Below are positions 1 to 9,425 of a stretch of DNA of 64,000 nucleotides, piece after piece. Position 1 is the first letter of the stretch; every line of letters begins with the position of its first letter. A program made the position numbers and the translations under genes. This DNA comes from Gimesia fumaroli (GTDB lineage: Bacteria > Planctomycetota > Planctomycetia > Planctomycetales > Planctomycetaceae), in the NCBI RefSeq assembly GCF_007754425.1, contig NZ_CP037452.1, positions 2,765,164-2,829,163 of the forward strand. The letters run 5' to 3'. Below the pieces are notes generated by a model, which did no database searches, was not told where the DNA came from, and saw only the letters and a program-made list of their open reading frames with translations.

Positions 1-966
1 CTCGGATTTATCAACACGGATACTCAATTTGACATCGGGAATGGATTTGTTAATTCGTTCCAACTGCTTTTGTACCCGGTCGCTGACACTGATCGTATTT
101 GCTCCGGATTGTTTATAGACATACAGCAGAATACCCGGTTGTCCGTTCATGCGGGTCAGCTCGGTACGCTCTTGTTCTCCATCCACGACTTCGGCAATAT
201 CCCGGACATGAACAGTGGCGCCGGAAGCTTCCCGGACGACTGTGTCTTCAATTTGTTCGAGGCTGGTGAATTCTCCCTGACTACGGATATGCAGGTTGAG
301 GTTGCCTTCCTCATAGTTTCCGGCAGGCTGGTTGATATTTTCTTTCTTTAACGCATTGATGACTTCATTCACACCCATATTCAGTGATTCGAGTTTGCTG
401 CGATCCAGCTGAATTTGAATTTCACGGATAATGCCGCCCCGCATGCGTAAGCGAGCAACGCCTTCCAACTGCTCAAATTGGGGGATAATTTGATTTTCTG
501 TCAGCCGCGTCAATGTGATCGGGTCGAGCTCGCTGTTCAGACCAAGATAGATAATCGGGCTGTCCGCCACATCGAAGTGTCGGATATAAGGATCTTCGGC
601 TCCTTCGGGAAGACTGTTTCTTAGTTTGTTCAGCGCATCACGAACTTCATTAATCGCCAGCGTCAGGTCGGTGCCCCACTGAAACTGCAGTCGTACGGTG
701 CTGCTGCCTTCCATGCTGCTGCTGAGGATATTTTCGACACCCGAGACAGAGCTGAGTGTCTGTTCGATAGGGCGGGTGATCAGCGTTTCTGCTTCGTTAG
801 GGCCGGCGCCCTTGTAGATCGTAATCACACTGACACTGGGGTTCTGGACGTCCGGCATCAGATCCACTGCCAGTTGCGACAGGGAAACACAACCCAGCAT
901 GACCAGTACCAGAGAGGCCATGAGAGTTGTAATCGGGCGTTGGACTGCCAGTCGGGTCAGGGACAT
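1..966 (-). CDS. RND efflux permease (AcrB/HAE1-like), N-terminal part, cut by window start
   Basis: This is the first 322 residues of an inner-membrane proton-driven multidrug/solute exporter of the resistance-nodulation-division superfamily. The visible part starts MSLTRLAVQRP, runs through the first transmembrane helix (about residues 12-30) and into the first porter domain, with the family phrase GAGPNEAETLITRPIEQ and the later stretch LTRMNGQPGILLYVYKQSGANT. The rest of the protein, about 700 residues, lies outside the window. The ATG start at 966 is 62 bases downstream of the stop codon of an adaptor gene on the same strand, so the two form one transcription unit and one tripartite pump. 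No TolC-type outer-membrane channel is visible next to it. Identification to superfamily is firm; the substrate cannot be told. Confidence 0.93.
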   Translation of the reverse strand, partial: MSLTRLAVQRPITTLMASLVLVMLGCVSLSQLAVDLMPDVQNPSVSVITIYKGAGPNEAETLITRPIEQTLSSVSGVENILSSSMEGSSTVRLQFQWGTDLTLAINEVRDALNKLRNSLPEGAEDPYIRHFDVADSPIIYLGLNSELDPITLTRLTENQIIPQFEQLEGVARLRMRGGIIREIQIQLDRSKLESLNMGVNEVINALKKENINQPAGNYEEGNLNLHIRSQGEFTSLEQIEDTVVREASGATVHVRDIAEVVDGEQERTELTRMNGQPGILLYVYKQSGANTISVSDRVQKQLERINKSIPDVKLSIRVDKSE

Positions 967-1028
967 AAATGATTCTTCAATGATTTAACAGCGGTCATGC
1001 TGTTATACAGAAAATGGGATCCGCCTGA

Positions 1029-2231
1029 TCACAAATTCGTTTTCTGCGGTATGGGTGATGGTGCTTGAAGAACCTCGTCCATGGGGACCTCAATCGGGGT
1101 CACCGTCTGGCCTTCATCAACCAGTCGATTTCCCAGTGTAATAACCAGATCTTCCGCGTTAATTCCGGAGAGAATCTCAACCAGTTCACCGTCATTGATG
1201 CCGACCTCAATGTTCCGTATTTCTGTGATCGGTGGATTTCCCCCGATGATAAAGACAGCTGATCCCGGACCGTCTTTTCGACGGGTCAGGGAAGCGATCG
1301 GCAGGACATTCGTTTTATGACGGTGTTCGAACACGATTTGCACACGGGCGTGCATGCCGGGTTTTAACGAGAAATCACTATTAGGAATTTCAATATGAAC
1401 AGCAGCCGTACGCGTCTGGGGATCGAGCACGGGGGCTTTGCGTTTCACATGTCCGTTAAATGTTCTGCCTGGGAAGGTGTCGACAGTGACGACAGCCTTC
1501 TGTCCGACTTTGACATCTTCATAATCTTTTTCAACGATGTGGACCACAGTCCGGACATGATCCAGATTGACAATTTTCATGAGTGCGACATCGGGCTTTG
1601 CGAGATCGCCGATATCGACCAGGCGTTCCGCCAGAAATCCGTTGGTGGGTGCCAGAATTTTATTTTCCAACAACCGCAGGCGACTTTGTTCAAGGTCTGA
1701 TTCAGCCTGCTCGACACGTGCTTCTTCGAGCTCGGTCTGGGCTTCTTCGATGGCCATGCTGGCGAGTGCCTCTTCCATCTGCTGTTTTGTGCTCACACCT
1801 GATTTTTGCAGCACTAGCAAACGTTGATATGCTTTTTGTGCCAGTTCCTGTGAAGTGACCTGGGCTTTAAGCTGTGCTTTGGCCACAGTGAGTGCCGCCT
1901 GAGACTTACTCACCAGCTCCTGGTTTTCCGAGTCATTCAATTCGAGAATGACTTCACCGGCCTTGATCTGGTCGCCGACATCGAAGGGCATCGATTTTAT
2001 ATAGCCGCTGTAGCGGGTCCGTATTTCAACCTGGGAACCTGCTTCGAGGTTACCGACCAGGGTGATGCGCTTCTCGAGATTTTTTTGGGTGGAGCGGGTT
2101 ACCTGGACCGCGATGGGTTCGGTGATGATGGTCTTGGGGGCGGTTTGGGTGTCTTTGAGCGACTGTTCGTAAACAAACCAGCCAATGACCATGGCAATTG
2201 CCGTACAGGCTGGTGCAATCAGTACTTTCAT
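1029..2231 (-). CDS. RND efflux adaptor (HlyD/MexA-type membrane fusion protein)
   Basis: This 400-residue periplasmic adaptor would bridge the permease encoded just downstream to an outer-membrane channel. It begins with a short hydrophobic anchor (residues 2-20). A half lipoyl motif GDQIKAGEVILELND follows near residue 85. Residues 95-195 form a long Ala/Gln/Glu-rich coiled-coil hairpin, and the second lipoyl half is around NKILAPTNGFLAERLVDIG. Beta-barrel and membrane-proximal domains follow. The ATG at 2231 has a GGAG about 11 bases upstream. The protein is at the usual adaptor length and intact. No local regulator gene is seen on this side, unlike the second RND system in the window. Confidence 0.92.
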   Translation of the reverse strand: MKVLIAPACTAIAMVIGWFVYEQSLKDTQTAPKTIITEPIAVQVTRSTQKNLEKRITLVGNLEAGSQVEIRTRYSGYIKSMPFDVGDQIKAGEVILELNDSENQELVSKSQAALTVAKAQLKAQVTSQELAQKAYQRLLVLQKSGVSTKQQMEEALASMAIEEAQTELEEARVEQAESDLEQSRLRLLENKILAPTNGFLAERLVDIGDLAKPDVALMKIVNLDHVRTVVHIVEKDYEDVKVGQKAVVTVDTFPGRTFNGHVKRKAPVLDPQTRTAAVHIEIPNSDFSLKPGMHARVQIVFEHRHKTNVLPIASLTRRKDGPGSAVFIIGGNPPITEIRNIEVGINDGELVEILSGINAEDLVITLGNRLVDEGQTVTPIEVPMDEVLQAPSPIPQKTNL

Positions 2232-2727
2232 CTTTTTGGAATCTCCGGTTGTGTGAACCGCAGCAGGGGCATTTGTTCAATAAAATATCCATCGGATCAA
2301 TCAAGTACACGATCAATCTCAAACTGAGGATGACTGGATAGTTATTTATAAAAGCCCCTGATCTATGACAGCAGAGAAGTCTCTGTTGTTCAATCAGGCA
2401 GGTCGACGTTATCGTAAAGATAAACTGTTCGGTTTATGAGGAAGGTTTGATTCAGGCAGGATTGAAAGCTCGTTAAAGCAATCAACTCGGCCACTCTATT
2501 AGAACTATATCGGCTAGAGAATTCAAGATGTTTGTCTATCTGAAGGCTGTTGTTTAATTATTCTTTTGTTTGTGAAATCGTTACCGTCTGATTCCTGTTT
2601 TCAGGGGCTGTCTATGCTAAAATCCACGCCAGTAGCCGAATTTTGCAACAATCGTTAGAAATTATTGATTTTTGATATTTTACACAGTTTGACAAATCTG
2701 TGAATTTGCTTTGAGAAGGGGAAAACA
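2232..2727. other. AT-rich divergent intergenic region
   Basis: These 496 bases separate the minus-strand efflux adaptor from the plus-strand NagB-like gene, so both promoters must lie here. I see no convincing -35/-10 pair in either direction. A small dyad, CACAG-N10-CTGTG, lies about 25-45 bases upstream of the plus-strand start, and a GAGAAGGGG ribosome binding site precedes that start. No small gene or RNA gene is recognisable. Confidence 0.5.
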
Positions 2728-3678
2728 ATGGATTTAATGAGTACAATTGCCGGTTCGATGATGGAAGGTTATTTTCCAGCCGGTTGGGATCTGGCCAAAA
2801 TTGATCAATGTATGAGTGCCGATCCAACATCGATTACAGACCGCCAGTCCTGGTGGCACGAAGGCTTTGAGCCGGTAATGTGCGGAAGTGTGACCGATTT
2901 CGATACGATAATGGGGCATGAAATTGCGTTGACGATTAAACAGTCACGCGATGCCGGCGAGAAGCTGGCTCTGATTTTGCCCGTAGGACCGATGGGCATG
3001 TATCGCTGGGCCGTCTTCTTTCTGAAAGAATGGGGTGTCTCCTGCGACCACGTTTATGGATTCAATATGGATGAGTGGAGCGACGCTGAAGGAAATACTC
3101 TGCCAGCAAACAATCCGGGAGCCTTCCAATACGCGATGCAGGAAGCCTTCTATGGTCCTCTCGGCGACTTGACCGTTCCGGAAAATCAAAGACACTTCGC
3201 GACAGCAGATGTTCTGCCGACCTATGCAGAAAAAATTGGTGAACTGAAGTCAGCCGGCGCCAAGCTGGGAGTGATCTTTGGAATTGGCCGCGTCTGTCAT
3301 ATTGCGTTCTGGGAACCGCACTTTGCAGGCGAATTCAATTCCGAAGAAGAATGGAAAGCACAAACGCACCGTATCGGTGCGAAACTGCATCCGCTGACGA
3401 TTGAGCAAAATGCGGTCACCAGTTTCAAGAGCCGCACGACTCTGGTTCCCGCTTACGCCAACACAATTGGTCCCGGCTGTTTTCTGAACGCCGACAAGAT
3501 CATTGGCGGCTGTGATGGAATCTTTTCGAGGGGCATGCAGTGGCAGGGCATGAGTGTCTGGATGACGTTACGACACGAACCGACCAGCTGGATTCCTTCC
3601 ACTTACATGACGACTCAGCCTGGTCGCCTGATTATTCTGGATGAACTCGCCGGTCCGCTGGTGGCGGAATGTAACTAG
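2728..3678 (+). CDS. Glucosamine-6-phosphate deaminase (NagB)-fold protein with altered active site
   Basis: This 316-residue protein has the NagB/6-phosphogluconolactonase fold. It keeps NMDEW at 113-117 (D115 matches the catalytic Asp72 of E. coli NagB). It also has [13 protein letters not shown] at 185-197, in which H191 and E196 match His143 and Glu148. The family form of that motif is GxGxDGHIAFNEP; here the Asp that matches E. coli Asp141, which helps in ring opening, is Val189. The N-terminal phosphate loop, normally GGTP, reads GPMG (88-91). It is also about 50 residues longer than canonical NagB. The fold assignment is strong, but deaminase activity is doubtful. A GAGAAGGGG precedes the ATG. 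The gene stands alone and ends at a strong hairpin shared with the converging gene. Confidence 0.8.
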   Translation: MDLMSTIAGSMMEGYFPAGWDLAKIDQCMSADPTSITDRQSWWHEGFEPVMCGSVTDFDTIMGHEIALTIKQSRDAGEKLALILPVGPMGMYRWAVFFLKEWGVSCDHVYGFNMDEWSDAEGNTLPANNPGAFQYAMQEAFYGPLGDLTVPENQRHFATADVLPTYAEKIGELKSAGAKLGVIFGIGRVCHIAFWEPHFAGEFNSEEEWKAQTHRIGAKLHPLTIEQNAVTSFKSRTTLVPAYANTIGPGCFLNADKIIGGCDGIFSRGMQWQGMSVWMTLRHEPTSWIPSTYMTTQPGRLIILDELAGPLVAECN

Positions 3679-3710
3679 GTAGAGCTCTCAGTTGAGTTGA
3701 AAAAAGAGAA

Positions 3711-3746
3711 GGGTCACCTCGTATCAGTTTGAGGTGACCCTTTTTT
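3711..3746. terminator. Bidirectional intrinsic terminator
   Basis: A perfect 10-bp stem, GGGTCACCTC with GAGGTGACCC, has a 10-base loop and is followed by TTTTTT on the plus strand. An A-rich stretch before the stem gives a weaker U-tract on the minus strand. It lies 33 bases after the NagB-like stop and 24 bases beyond the stop of the converging nuclease-family gene, so it can serve both. Confidence 0.9.
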
Positions 3747-3769
3747 CGTTTTCAGATTGTAATCTGAGT

Positions 3770-4174
3770 TTATTTTGCAGTCTGTTCCAGAACGGATTCA
3801 TGCACATAAATCGGCAGGGGCGGATCATAGTGGATGGAGAGAGCAATCGCATCGCTGGGGCGACTGTCGATTTCGACCAGCTCGCCGTCCTGATCAACTC
3901 GCAGCACGGCATAGTAGGTGTGGTCTTCCAGATGCGTGATGACGATATCTTTGAGAGTGCCCCCCAATGATTCGATGGTGTTTTTCAAGAGGTCATGCGT
4001 TAAAGGACGCTGTGGAGCGAACTCCTGATTCACACGTCGATCAATGGTGGTGGCTTCGAAAATTCCAATCAAAATCGGAAAGATCCGCTCGCCATTCACT
4101 TCACGCAGGTAAATGACCTGCTGATCACCAATCTCGCTGATAATAATGCGAGACAACTCCATTTCAACTAGCAA
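3770..4174 (-). CDS. Bifunctional nuclease family protein (DUF151/BFN domain)
   Basis: This 134-residue cytosolic protein is essentially one BFN domain. The family signature is visible in the phrase RIFPILIGIFEATTI (about residues 30-44) and in SRPSDAIALSIHYDPPLPIYVHESVLE near the C-terminus. Plant and bacterial members have been reported to have RNase/DNase activity; the physiological role is unclear. The likely start is the TTG at 4174, because a perfect AGGAGG (4180-4185) sits only five bases from it. The in-frame ATG at 4162 would be 17 bases away, which is too far. A transcript from here ends at the shared terminator at 3711-3746. Confidence 0.88.
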   Translation of the reverse strand: MLVEMELSRIIISEIGDQQVIYLREVNGERIFPILIGIFEATTIDRRVNQEFAPQRPLTHDLLKNTIESLGGTLKDIVITHLEDHTYYAVLRVDQDGELVEIDSRPSDAIALSIHYDPPLPIYVHESVLEQTAK

Positions 4175-4334
4175 GAGAACCTCCTGAGGTCAGTCCCTCT
4201 CAAATAGAGAGTCGCGTTAACCAGAATGAGATTGAATATCGGGTATCAAAACGTCTGGATTCATTTTAGATCATTATACACCGGGGCAAACCCGGACAAC
4301 AGAATCTCGATGAAACTGCCCCTGGAAAGCGAGA

Positions 4335-7313
4335 TTACTGCTCCCCCAGCTGATCCATCGAGTCTTGGACACTCTTTAATTGTTTCTGCAGACCAGCCAG
4401 TGTTTCCTTGACCCCTTCCACGACATCGGCGGGGGCCCGGTCGACAAAGTTTTTATTTGCCAGTTTCTTTTCACTGCCTTCAATATGTTTCTGTAATTTT
4501 TCCGCTTCTCCCTTGAGTCGGTCAAGTTCCGCATCGAGGTCAATGATCCCCTTCAAGGCGATAAAGCCATCGACATCGTTTAAGGAAAATGTTGCTGATC
4601 CGCCGGGACGTTCTACGTCGGCCCCTGCCGATTCCAGCAGTGTTTTGGCCAGGTTGTCAAACTGGCCGGCGACATTCTGCATATCATCTGCGACATTCGT
4701 TTCACAACGTAAGAACAGCTTGAGTGGTGTCGCTGGAGAAATCTTGTAAACCGCGCGAATATTGCGGACGGCAACAATCATTTCCTGTAGTCGCTCAAAA
4801 CGTTTTTCCAGTTGCGAATCCTGCCAGCTTTGTGGCGGCTCCGGCCAGGGAGCAAGCATGATGCTTTCTGCGGCCTGCTCAGGTGTGAATAACCCACGTT
4901 CCGGCGCAATCTCATTCAAACGTTGCCAGAGTTCTTCGGTGATGAACGGCACAAACGGTTGCAGCAGCCGCAGCAGCGAATCGAGTACACCAACCAGCAC
5001 ACGCTGGGCAACCGGTTTCTGCTTCTCGTCCCACAAACGGGGCTTGATCATTTCGAGATACCAGTCACAGAATTCGTTCCAGGTGAAATCGCGAATGGCA
5101 CGAGTGGCTACGTCAAACTGGTAACGACCTAAAACGGTTGTCATTTCTTCGGCAACGCTGGAAAGGCGGCTTAAGATCCAGCGATCTTCCATCGTCAGAT
5201 CATTTTCATCGAGCGGAGCAGGGGTGTAACCTTCCAGATTCAGCATGGCGAAGCGGCTGGCATTCCAGAGTTTGTTACAGAAGTTTCGGCCGTACTCGAA
5301 ACGCTCACTCACGATACGAGCGACTTTTTCACCCGGATCTGGGTCAAACCAAGGGCTCGTGTACTGATATGATTTTCCACTCTTGGGAAATTTGATACGT
5401 GGTTTTTCGCCACCGGCAGGAATCGTGGTCTGATGTTCCAGTGTCTGCGGAACGACTTCACCGGTTTCCGGATCTTCATAACCAACGGGTAGTCGAACAT
5501 CCTGCGTTTCGCCAGCAAAAGATGCGATGGTAAATCGGACCGCATCGACTCCATACTTGTCAATCAGGTCCATCGGGTCGACGCCGTTGCCTTTGGATTT
5601 GGACATAGTCTGCCCGAATCCATCCAGAATTTTCGGATGAATACAAACGTGTTTAAATGGAACGTCACCCATGTTATACAGGCCAGCCAGCACCATGCGG
5701 GCCACCCAGAGTGTGATAATATCGCGGCTGGTAACAAGGACATTGCCGGGATAAAAATAATCCAGGTCGGGGTTTTTCTCGGGCCATCCAAGAGTCGCGT
5801 GTGGCCACAAGGCACTGCTGAACCAGGTGTCGAGGACATCTTCGTCTTGGACTAATTGATGCGCGGCGCCTAGTTCATCACCCGTCAGGTCGGTTTCACT
5901 ACAGATCAGCCAGCAGGTATCTGTATCATCGCGGCGGAAGCTGACGTCATAACTGTCGCCGAAGACTTGCGTGAGGTCGGTTTCGGAACAGGTTTCGCAA
6001 TACCAGATCGGAATCCGATGTCCCCACCAGAGTTGGCGGCTGATACACCAGTCCCGTTTTTCTTTGAGCCAGTCGAGATAGGTTTTTGAATAACGGCTGG
6101 GGAAGAAACGAACGCGTCCATCTTCGACCGCATCGATGGCCGATTGCGCGAGCGTATCCATTTTCACGAACCATTGATCGGAGAGATACGGTTCGATGGG
6201 CGTTTTTGAGCGGTCGCTGTGTTTGACCGGAATCTGCCGATCTTCGACTTCGATGAAGAACCCCAGTTTGTCCATGTCTGCAACGACTTTTTTGCGCGCT
6301 TCATAACGATCGAGCCCCTCGTATTCACCGGCAGCTTCGTTCATGGTGCCGTCGGGATTCAGGATGTTGATCAGTTCCAGGTCGTTACGTAATCCACAGG
6401 CGTAGTCATTCGGATCGTGTGCAGGAGTGACTTTGACGGCACCGGTTCCCAGCTCTTTATCTGCCAGCAGTGCGTCGGCGATGATGGGGATTTCACGATT
6501 ATTTAAAGGAATTCGTACCTTTTTTCCAATCAGGTGCGTATAGCGTTCGTCCGAAGGATGTACGCAGACGGCGGTATCGCCGAGCATGGTTTCCGGGCGT
6601 GTGGTGGAAAATGAAATTCGTTCGTCACTGTCGACGACCGGATACTGAAAGGTCCAGAACTGTCCGGAGACATCTTCGGAAAAGACTTCATCGTCAGCCA
6701 CTGCAGTCTGGAGGAACGGGTCCCAGTTGACCAAGCGTTGTCCACGATAAATCAGACCGTCTGCAAAGAGTTTCAGGAAGGTGCGGCGAACTGCTTTGGA
6801 ACACATTTCATCGAGTGTGAAACGTGTTCGTTCCCAGTCGCAACTGGCGCCCAGTTTTTGCAGTTGGTTCAGAATTCGTTTTTCGTACTGATCCTTCCAG
6901 GTCCATATCCGCTCGACAAGTGCCTCTCGGCCGATGTCGTGCCGTGTGAGATTTTCTTCTTCCTTCATCCGCCGTTCGACGACTGCCTGGGTCGCGATGC
7001 CCGCATGATCCGTTCCCGGCATCCAGAGGGCTTCATATCCCTGCATGCGGCGCCAGCGGGTAATCAAGTCCTGTAGCGTGCCGTTGAGTGCATGTCCCAT
7101 ATGCAGCGCCCCGGTGACGTTGGGGAGTGGGATCATAATTGTGTGTGGCTTTTTCTCCGGGTTGGGTTCGGCGTGGAAATAGCCTTTCTCTTCCCAGTAT
7201 TGATACCACTTCTGTTGTGCACTCGCAGGGTTGTACTGTTTTTCAAGCGATTCGGTCATGAGTTCTGATTGGGTCTTCGATTCAAAAGCCTGGTTTACAG
7301 GAGAAAATTCCAT
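4335..7313 (-). CDS. valS: Valyl-tRNA synthetase
   Basis: This class I aminoacyl-tRNA synthetase charges tRNA-Val. It has the HIGH-type motif HMGH in TGALHMGHALNG, the KMSKS-type motif MSKSKGNGVDP near residue 572, CP1 editing-domain residues, an anticodon-binding domain, and the C-terminal coiled coil typical of ValRS, ending QLKSVQDSMDQLGEQ. At about 990 residues it is longer than most bacterial ValRS. One cause is an insertion of about 55-60 residues between the Rossmann core and the anticodon domain (roughly residues 607-664), rich in Pro, Gly and acidic residues. The start is uncertain: ATG 7313 is used here, but ATG 7259 gives MTESLEKQYNP, which looks like the family N-terminus, and neither has a good ribosome binding site. 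Confidence 0.96.
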   Translation of the reverse strand: MEFSPVNQAFESKTQSELMTESLEKQYNPASAQQKWYQYWEEKGYFHAEPNPEKKPHTIMIPLPNVTGALHMGHALNGTLQDLITRWRRMQGYEALWMPGTDHAGIATQAVVERRMKEEENLTRHDIGREALVERIWTWKDQYEKRILNQLQKLGASCDWERTRFTLDEMCSKAVRRTFLKLFADGLIYRGQRLVNWDPFLQTAVADDEVFSEDVSGQFWTFQYPVVDSDERISFSTTRPETMLGDTAVCVHPSDERYTHLIGKKVRIPLNNREIPIIADALLADKELGTGAVKVTPAHDPNDYACGLRNDLELINILNPDGTMNEAAGEYEGLDRYEARKKVVADMDKLGFFIEVEDRQIPVKHSDRSKTPIEPYLSDQWFVKMDTLAQSAIDAVEDGRVRFFPSRYSKTYLDWLKEKRDWCISRQLWWGHRIPIWYCETCSETDLTQVFGDSYDVSFRRDDTDTCWLICSETDLTGDELGAAHQLVQDEDVLDTWFSSALWPHATLGWPEKNPDLDYFYPGNVLVTSRDIITLWVARMVLAGLYNMGDVPFKHVCIHPKILDGFGQTMSKSKGNGVDPMDLIDKYGVDAVRFTIASFAGETQDVRLPVGYEDPETGEVVPQTLEHQTTIPAGGEKPRIKFPKSGKSYQYTSPWFDPDPGEKVARIVSERFEYGRNFCNKLWNASRFAMLNLEGYTPAPLDENDLTMEDRWILSRLSSVAEEMTTVLGRYQFDVATRAIRDFTWNEFCDWYLEMIKPRLWDEKQKPVAQRVLVGVLDSLLRLLQPFVPFITEELWQRLNEIAPERGLFTPEQAAESIMLAPWPEPPQSWQDSQLEKRFERLQEMIVAVRNIRAVYKISPATPLKLFLRCETNVADDMQNVAGQFDNLAKTLLESAGADVERPGGSATFSLNDVDGFIALKGIIDLDAELDRLKGEAEKLQKHIEGSEKKLANKNFVDRAPADVVEGVKETLAGLQKQLKSVQDSMDQLGEQ

Positions 7314-7421
7314 CGACAACGGAACAAGTGTGCTGGGTCAGCTTAAGGATGCAGCTGATCAGACTCAGATATAGCAAAATTGAGCGTTGCGGGCATTAAA
7401 GACGCTGGGGCTTTCTGCATT

Positions 7422-8996
7422 CTAGTCGAAAAAAGTCCCTTCATCCTTATAGAGCTTGTATTCGACGCTGTCAGCCAATGCCAGCCAGCTGGCTTCGATC
7501 ACATTCTCACTGACGCCGATGCTGCTCCAGACATCGTGTTCATCTTTGCTTTCGATGACCACACGCACGCTGGCGGCAGTACCTTCGGCTGAGTTGATGA
7601 CACGCACTTTGTAATCGACCAGATGCATTTTTTCGAGGGCCGGATAAGCAGGGCAGAGTGCTTTTCGCAGGGCGGTATCCAGCGCGTTCACCGGACCATC
7701 TCCTTCGCCGACGACATGTTCCTCTGCGTTGTTGACAACCAGTTTGATGGTGGCTTCGGTGAGTGGCTCGTGAGTCGCGTCTGATTCGACATTCACACGA
7801 TAGTGAATTTTTTCAAAATGCGGTTTAAAGGTTCCTGCCACCTTTTTAACGAGTAGATCAAACGAAGCTTCGGCTGCTTCAAACTGGTAGCCTTCGTTTT
7901 CCAGGTCCTGGACTTTCTCAAGGATTTTCGTGAGCAGTTCGGGATCGTGGTCGAGCTGGTATTTGGTTGTTTTGGCAACGATGTTGGAACGGCCTGAGAG
8001 CTCACTGACCAGCACTTTTCGTTGATTGCCGACGACTTCCGGTTCGATATGTTCGTAGCTGCGAGCGATACGATTGACTGCGTGGACATGCATGCCACCT
8101 TTGTGCGCAAACGCGCTGCTGCCGACAAAAGGCTGACCGGATCGGAAATTCATATTAGCCAATTCGTAAACATAACGCGAAAGCTCAGTCAGATGATGCA
8201 GATTGTTATCTAACAGAACCGAATACGCTTCTTTTTTGGTGACCAGGTTGGCGATCACGCTGATCAGGTCAGCGTTGCCGCAACGTTCGCCGATCCCGTT
8301 GATCGTTCCCTGAACCTGAACGACGCCATGTTCTACAGCTGCTAATGAATTAGCGGTTGCCAGATCACAGTCGTTATGACAATGAATGCCCAGCGGTGTG
8401 TCCACTTCGCTACGAACGAGATCGACATATTTCGTGATGACTTCAGGCAGGCTACCGCCGTTCGTATCGCAGGGGATGATGATATCTGCGCCGGCATCTG
8501 CAGCGGCCTTGATGGTTTTCAAAGCATATTCCGGGTTGGCACGAAATCCGTCAAAGAAGTGCTCGGCATCGTAGATGACTTCACGGCCGCAAGATTTGAT
8601 GAAGGAGACCGAGTCGGCGATCATCGCGAGGTTTTCTTCGAGCGAGACTCGCAGAACTTCGGTCACATGCAGATCCCAGGTTTTACCGACGATGGTGACG
8701 ACTGGGGCCTGGGAATCGCGGAGGGCCTGCATGCCGACATCGTCTTTGGCGTCGATTTCCTTGCGGCGGGTCATACCAAAGGCGGTCACTTTGGCGTGTT
8801 TCAGGTCCATTTCAGCGACACGCTGGAAATACTCGGTATCTTTCGGATTGGACAGGGGATAGCCGCCTTCAATGTAGTCAAAGCCCATTTCATCAAGCTT
8901 TACGGTAATTTGCAGCTTATCTTCCAATGAGAAGTTAACGCCTTCTCCCTGGCTGCCATCCCGTAAAGTGGTGTCATACATCTGAATTCGGGCCAT
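7422..8996 (-). CDS. cimA: Citramalate synthase (CimA-type, HMGL/isopropylmalate synthase family)
   Basis: This 524-residue enzyme condenses pyruvate with acetyl-CoA to (R)-citramalate, the threonine-independent route to 2-oxobutyrate and isoleucine. The HMGL-like TIM barrel has the N-terminal DTTLRDGSQGEGVNFS and the metal-binding phrase GIHCHNDCDLATANS near residue 200, followed by TINGIGERCGN. A LeuA-type allosteric dimerisation domain occupies roughly residues 400-520. The starting phrase MARIQMYDTTLRDG and the length fit the CimA subgroup better than LeuA. A homocitrate or isopropylmalate synthase role cannot be fully excluded from sequence alone. It precedes valS on the same strand with a gap of about 110 bases. 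Confidence 0.9.
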   Translation of the reverse strand: MARIQMYDTTLRDGSQGEGVNFSLEDKLQITVKLDEMGFDYIEGGYPLSNPKDTEYFQRVAEMDLKHAKVTAFGMTRRKEIDAKDDVGMQALRDSQAPVVTIVGKTWDLHVTEVLRVSLEENLAMIADSVSFIKSCGREVIYDAEHFFDGFRANPEYALKTIKAAADAGADIIIPCDTNGGSLPEVITKYVDLVRSEVDTPLGIHCHNDCDLATANSLAAVEHGVVQVQGTINGIGERCGNADLISVIANLVTKKEAYSVLLDNNLHHLTELSRYVYELANMNFRSGQPFVGSSAFAHKGGMHVHAVNRIARSYEHIEPEVVGNQRKVLVSELSGRSNIVAKTTKYQLDHDPELLTKILEKVQDLENEGYQFEAAEASFDLLVKKVAGTFKPHFEKIHYRVNVESDATHEPLTEATIKLVVNNAEEHVVGEGDGPVNALDTALRKALCPAYPALEKMHLVDYKVRVINSAEGTAASVRVVIESKDEHDVWSSIGVSENVIEASWLALADSVEYKLYKDEGTFFD

Positions 8997-9425
8997 CGTA
9001 GGGGCTTTCTTTTACTGTGAAAAATTGAAGAATCGTTGGTTGCGTCTGTCTGAAATTTGAAATTACTCGGAAACGATCTCCTGTTATTGTCTTCAGGCGA
9101 TCGTGGGTCAGTCCTTGATGTGTCTTAGTAAATGCAATAAAAAAACCTCAGGTTGTGACCTGAGGTTATGAAAATCTGTTAAATTGGTAATGATCCTCAA
9201 GTCATTGGGAGTCTGTAATTTCACAAATAATAATAATGCTGCTAATGCAGACAGTATTTGAAACAGACACCATGGACCAGAAGACTTTCAGATTGGGTAA
9301 TTAATCGAATTTAGTTGCGTTCGTCTGAAGAGATCATAAGCAGACCGGCTGTGGTAGTCAAACGAAATCCTGATTTCCCGATTCTTTAAAGCGAGATTCC
9401 GGGCGAGGCATGTCCGAATGAGCCG
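8997..9425. other. Intergenic region between ftsK and cimA
   Basis: These 429 bases lie downstream of ftsK and upstream of cimA, both on the minus strand. The only clear element is the ftsK terminator at 9138-9167; the cimA promoter must lie between it and 8997. I see no small coding gene and no tRNA. Confidence 0.5.
9138..9167 (-). terminator. Intrinsic terminator downstream of ftsK
   Basis: On the minus strand a perfect 10-bp stem, AACCTCAGGT with ACCTGAGGTT, has a CACA loop and is followed by seven U residues. It lies about 260 bases beyond the ftsK stop codon and separates ftsK transcription from cimA. Confidence 0.88.

Noticed and set aside
2690-2712. TTGACA upstream of the NagB-like gene as a promoter
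   Set aside because: The matching -10 position would overlap the ribosome binding site, leaving no leader.
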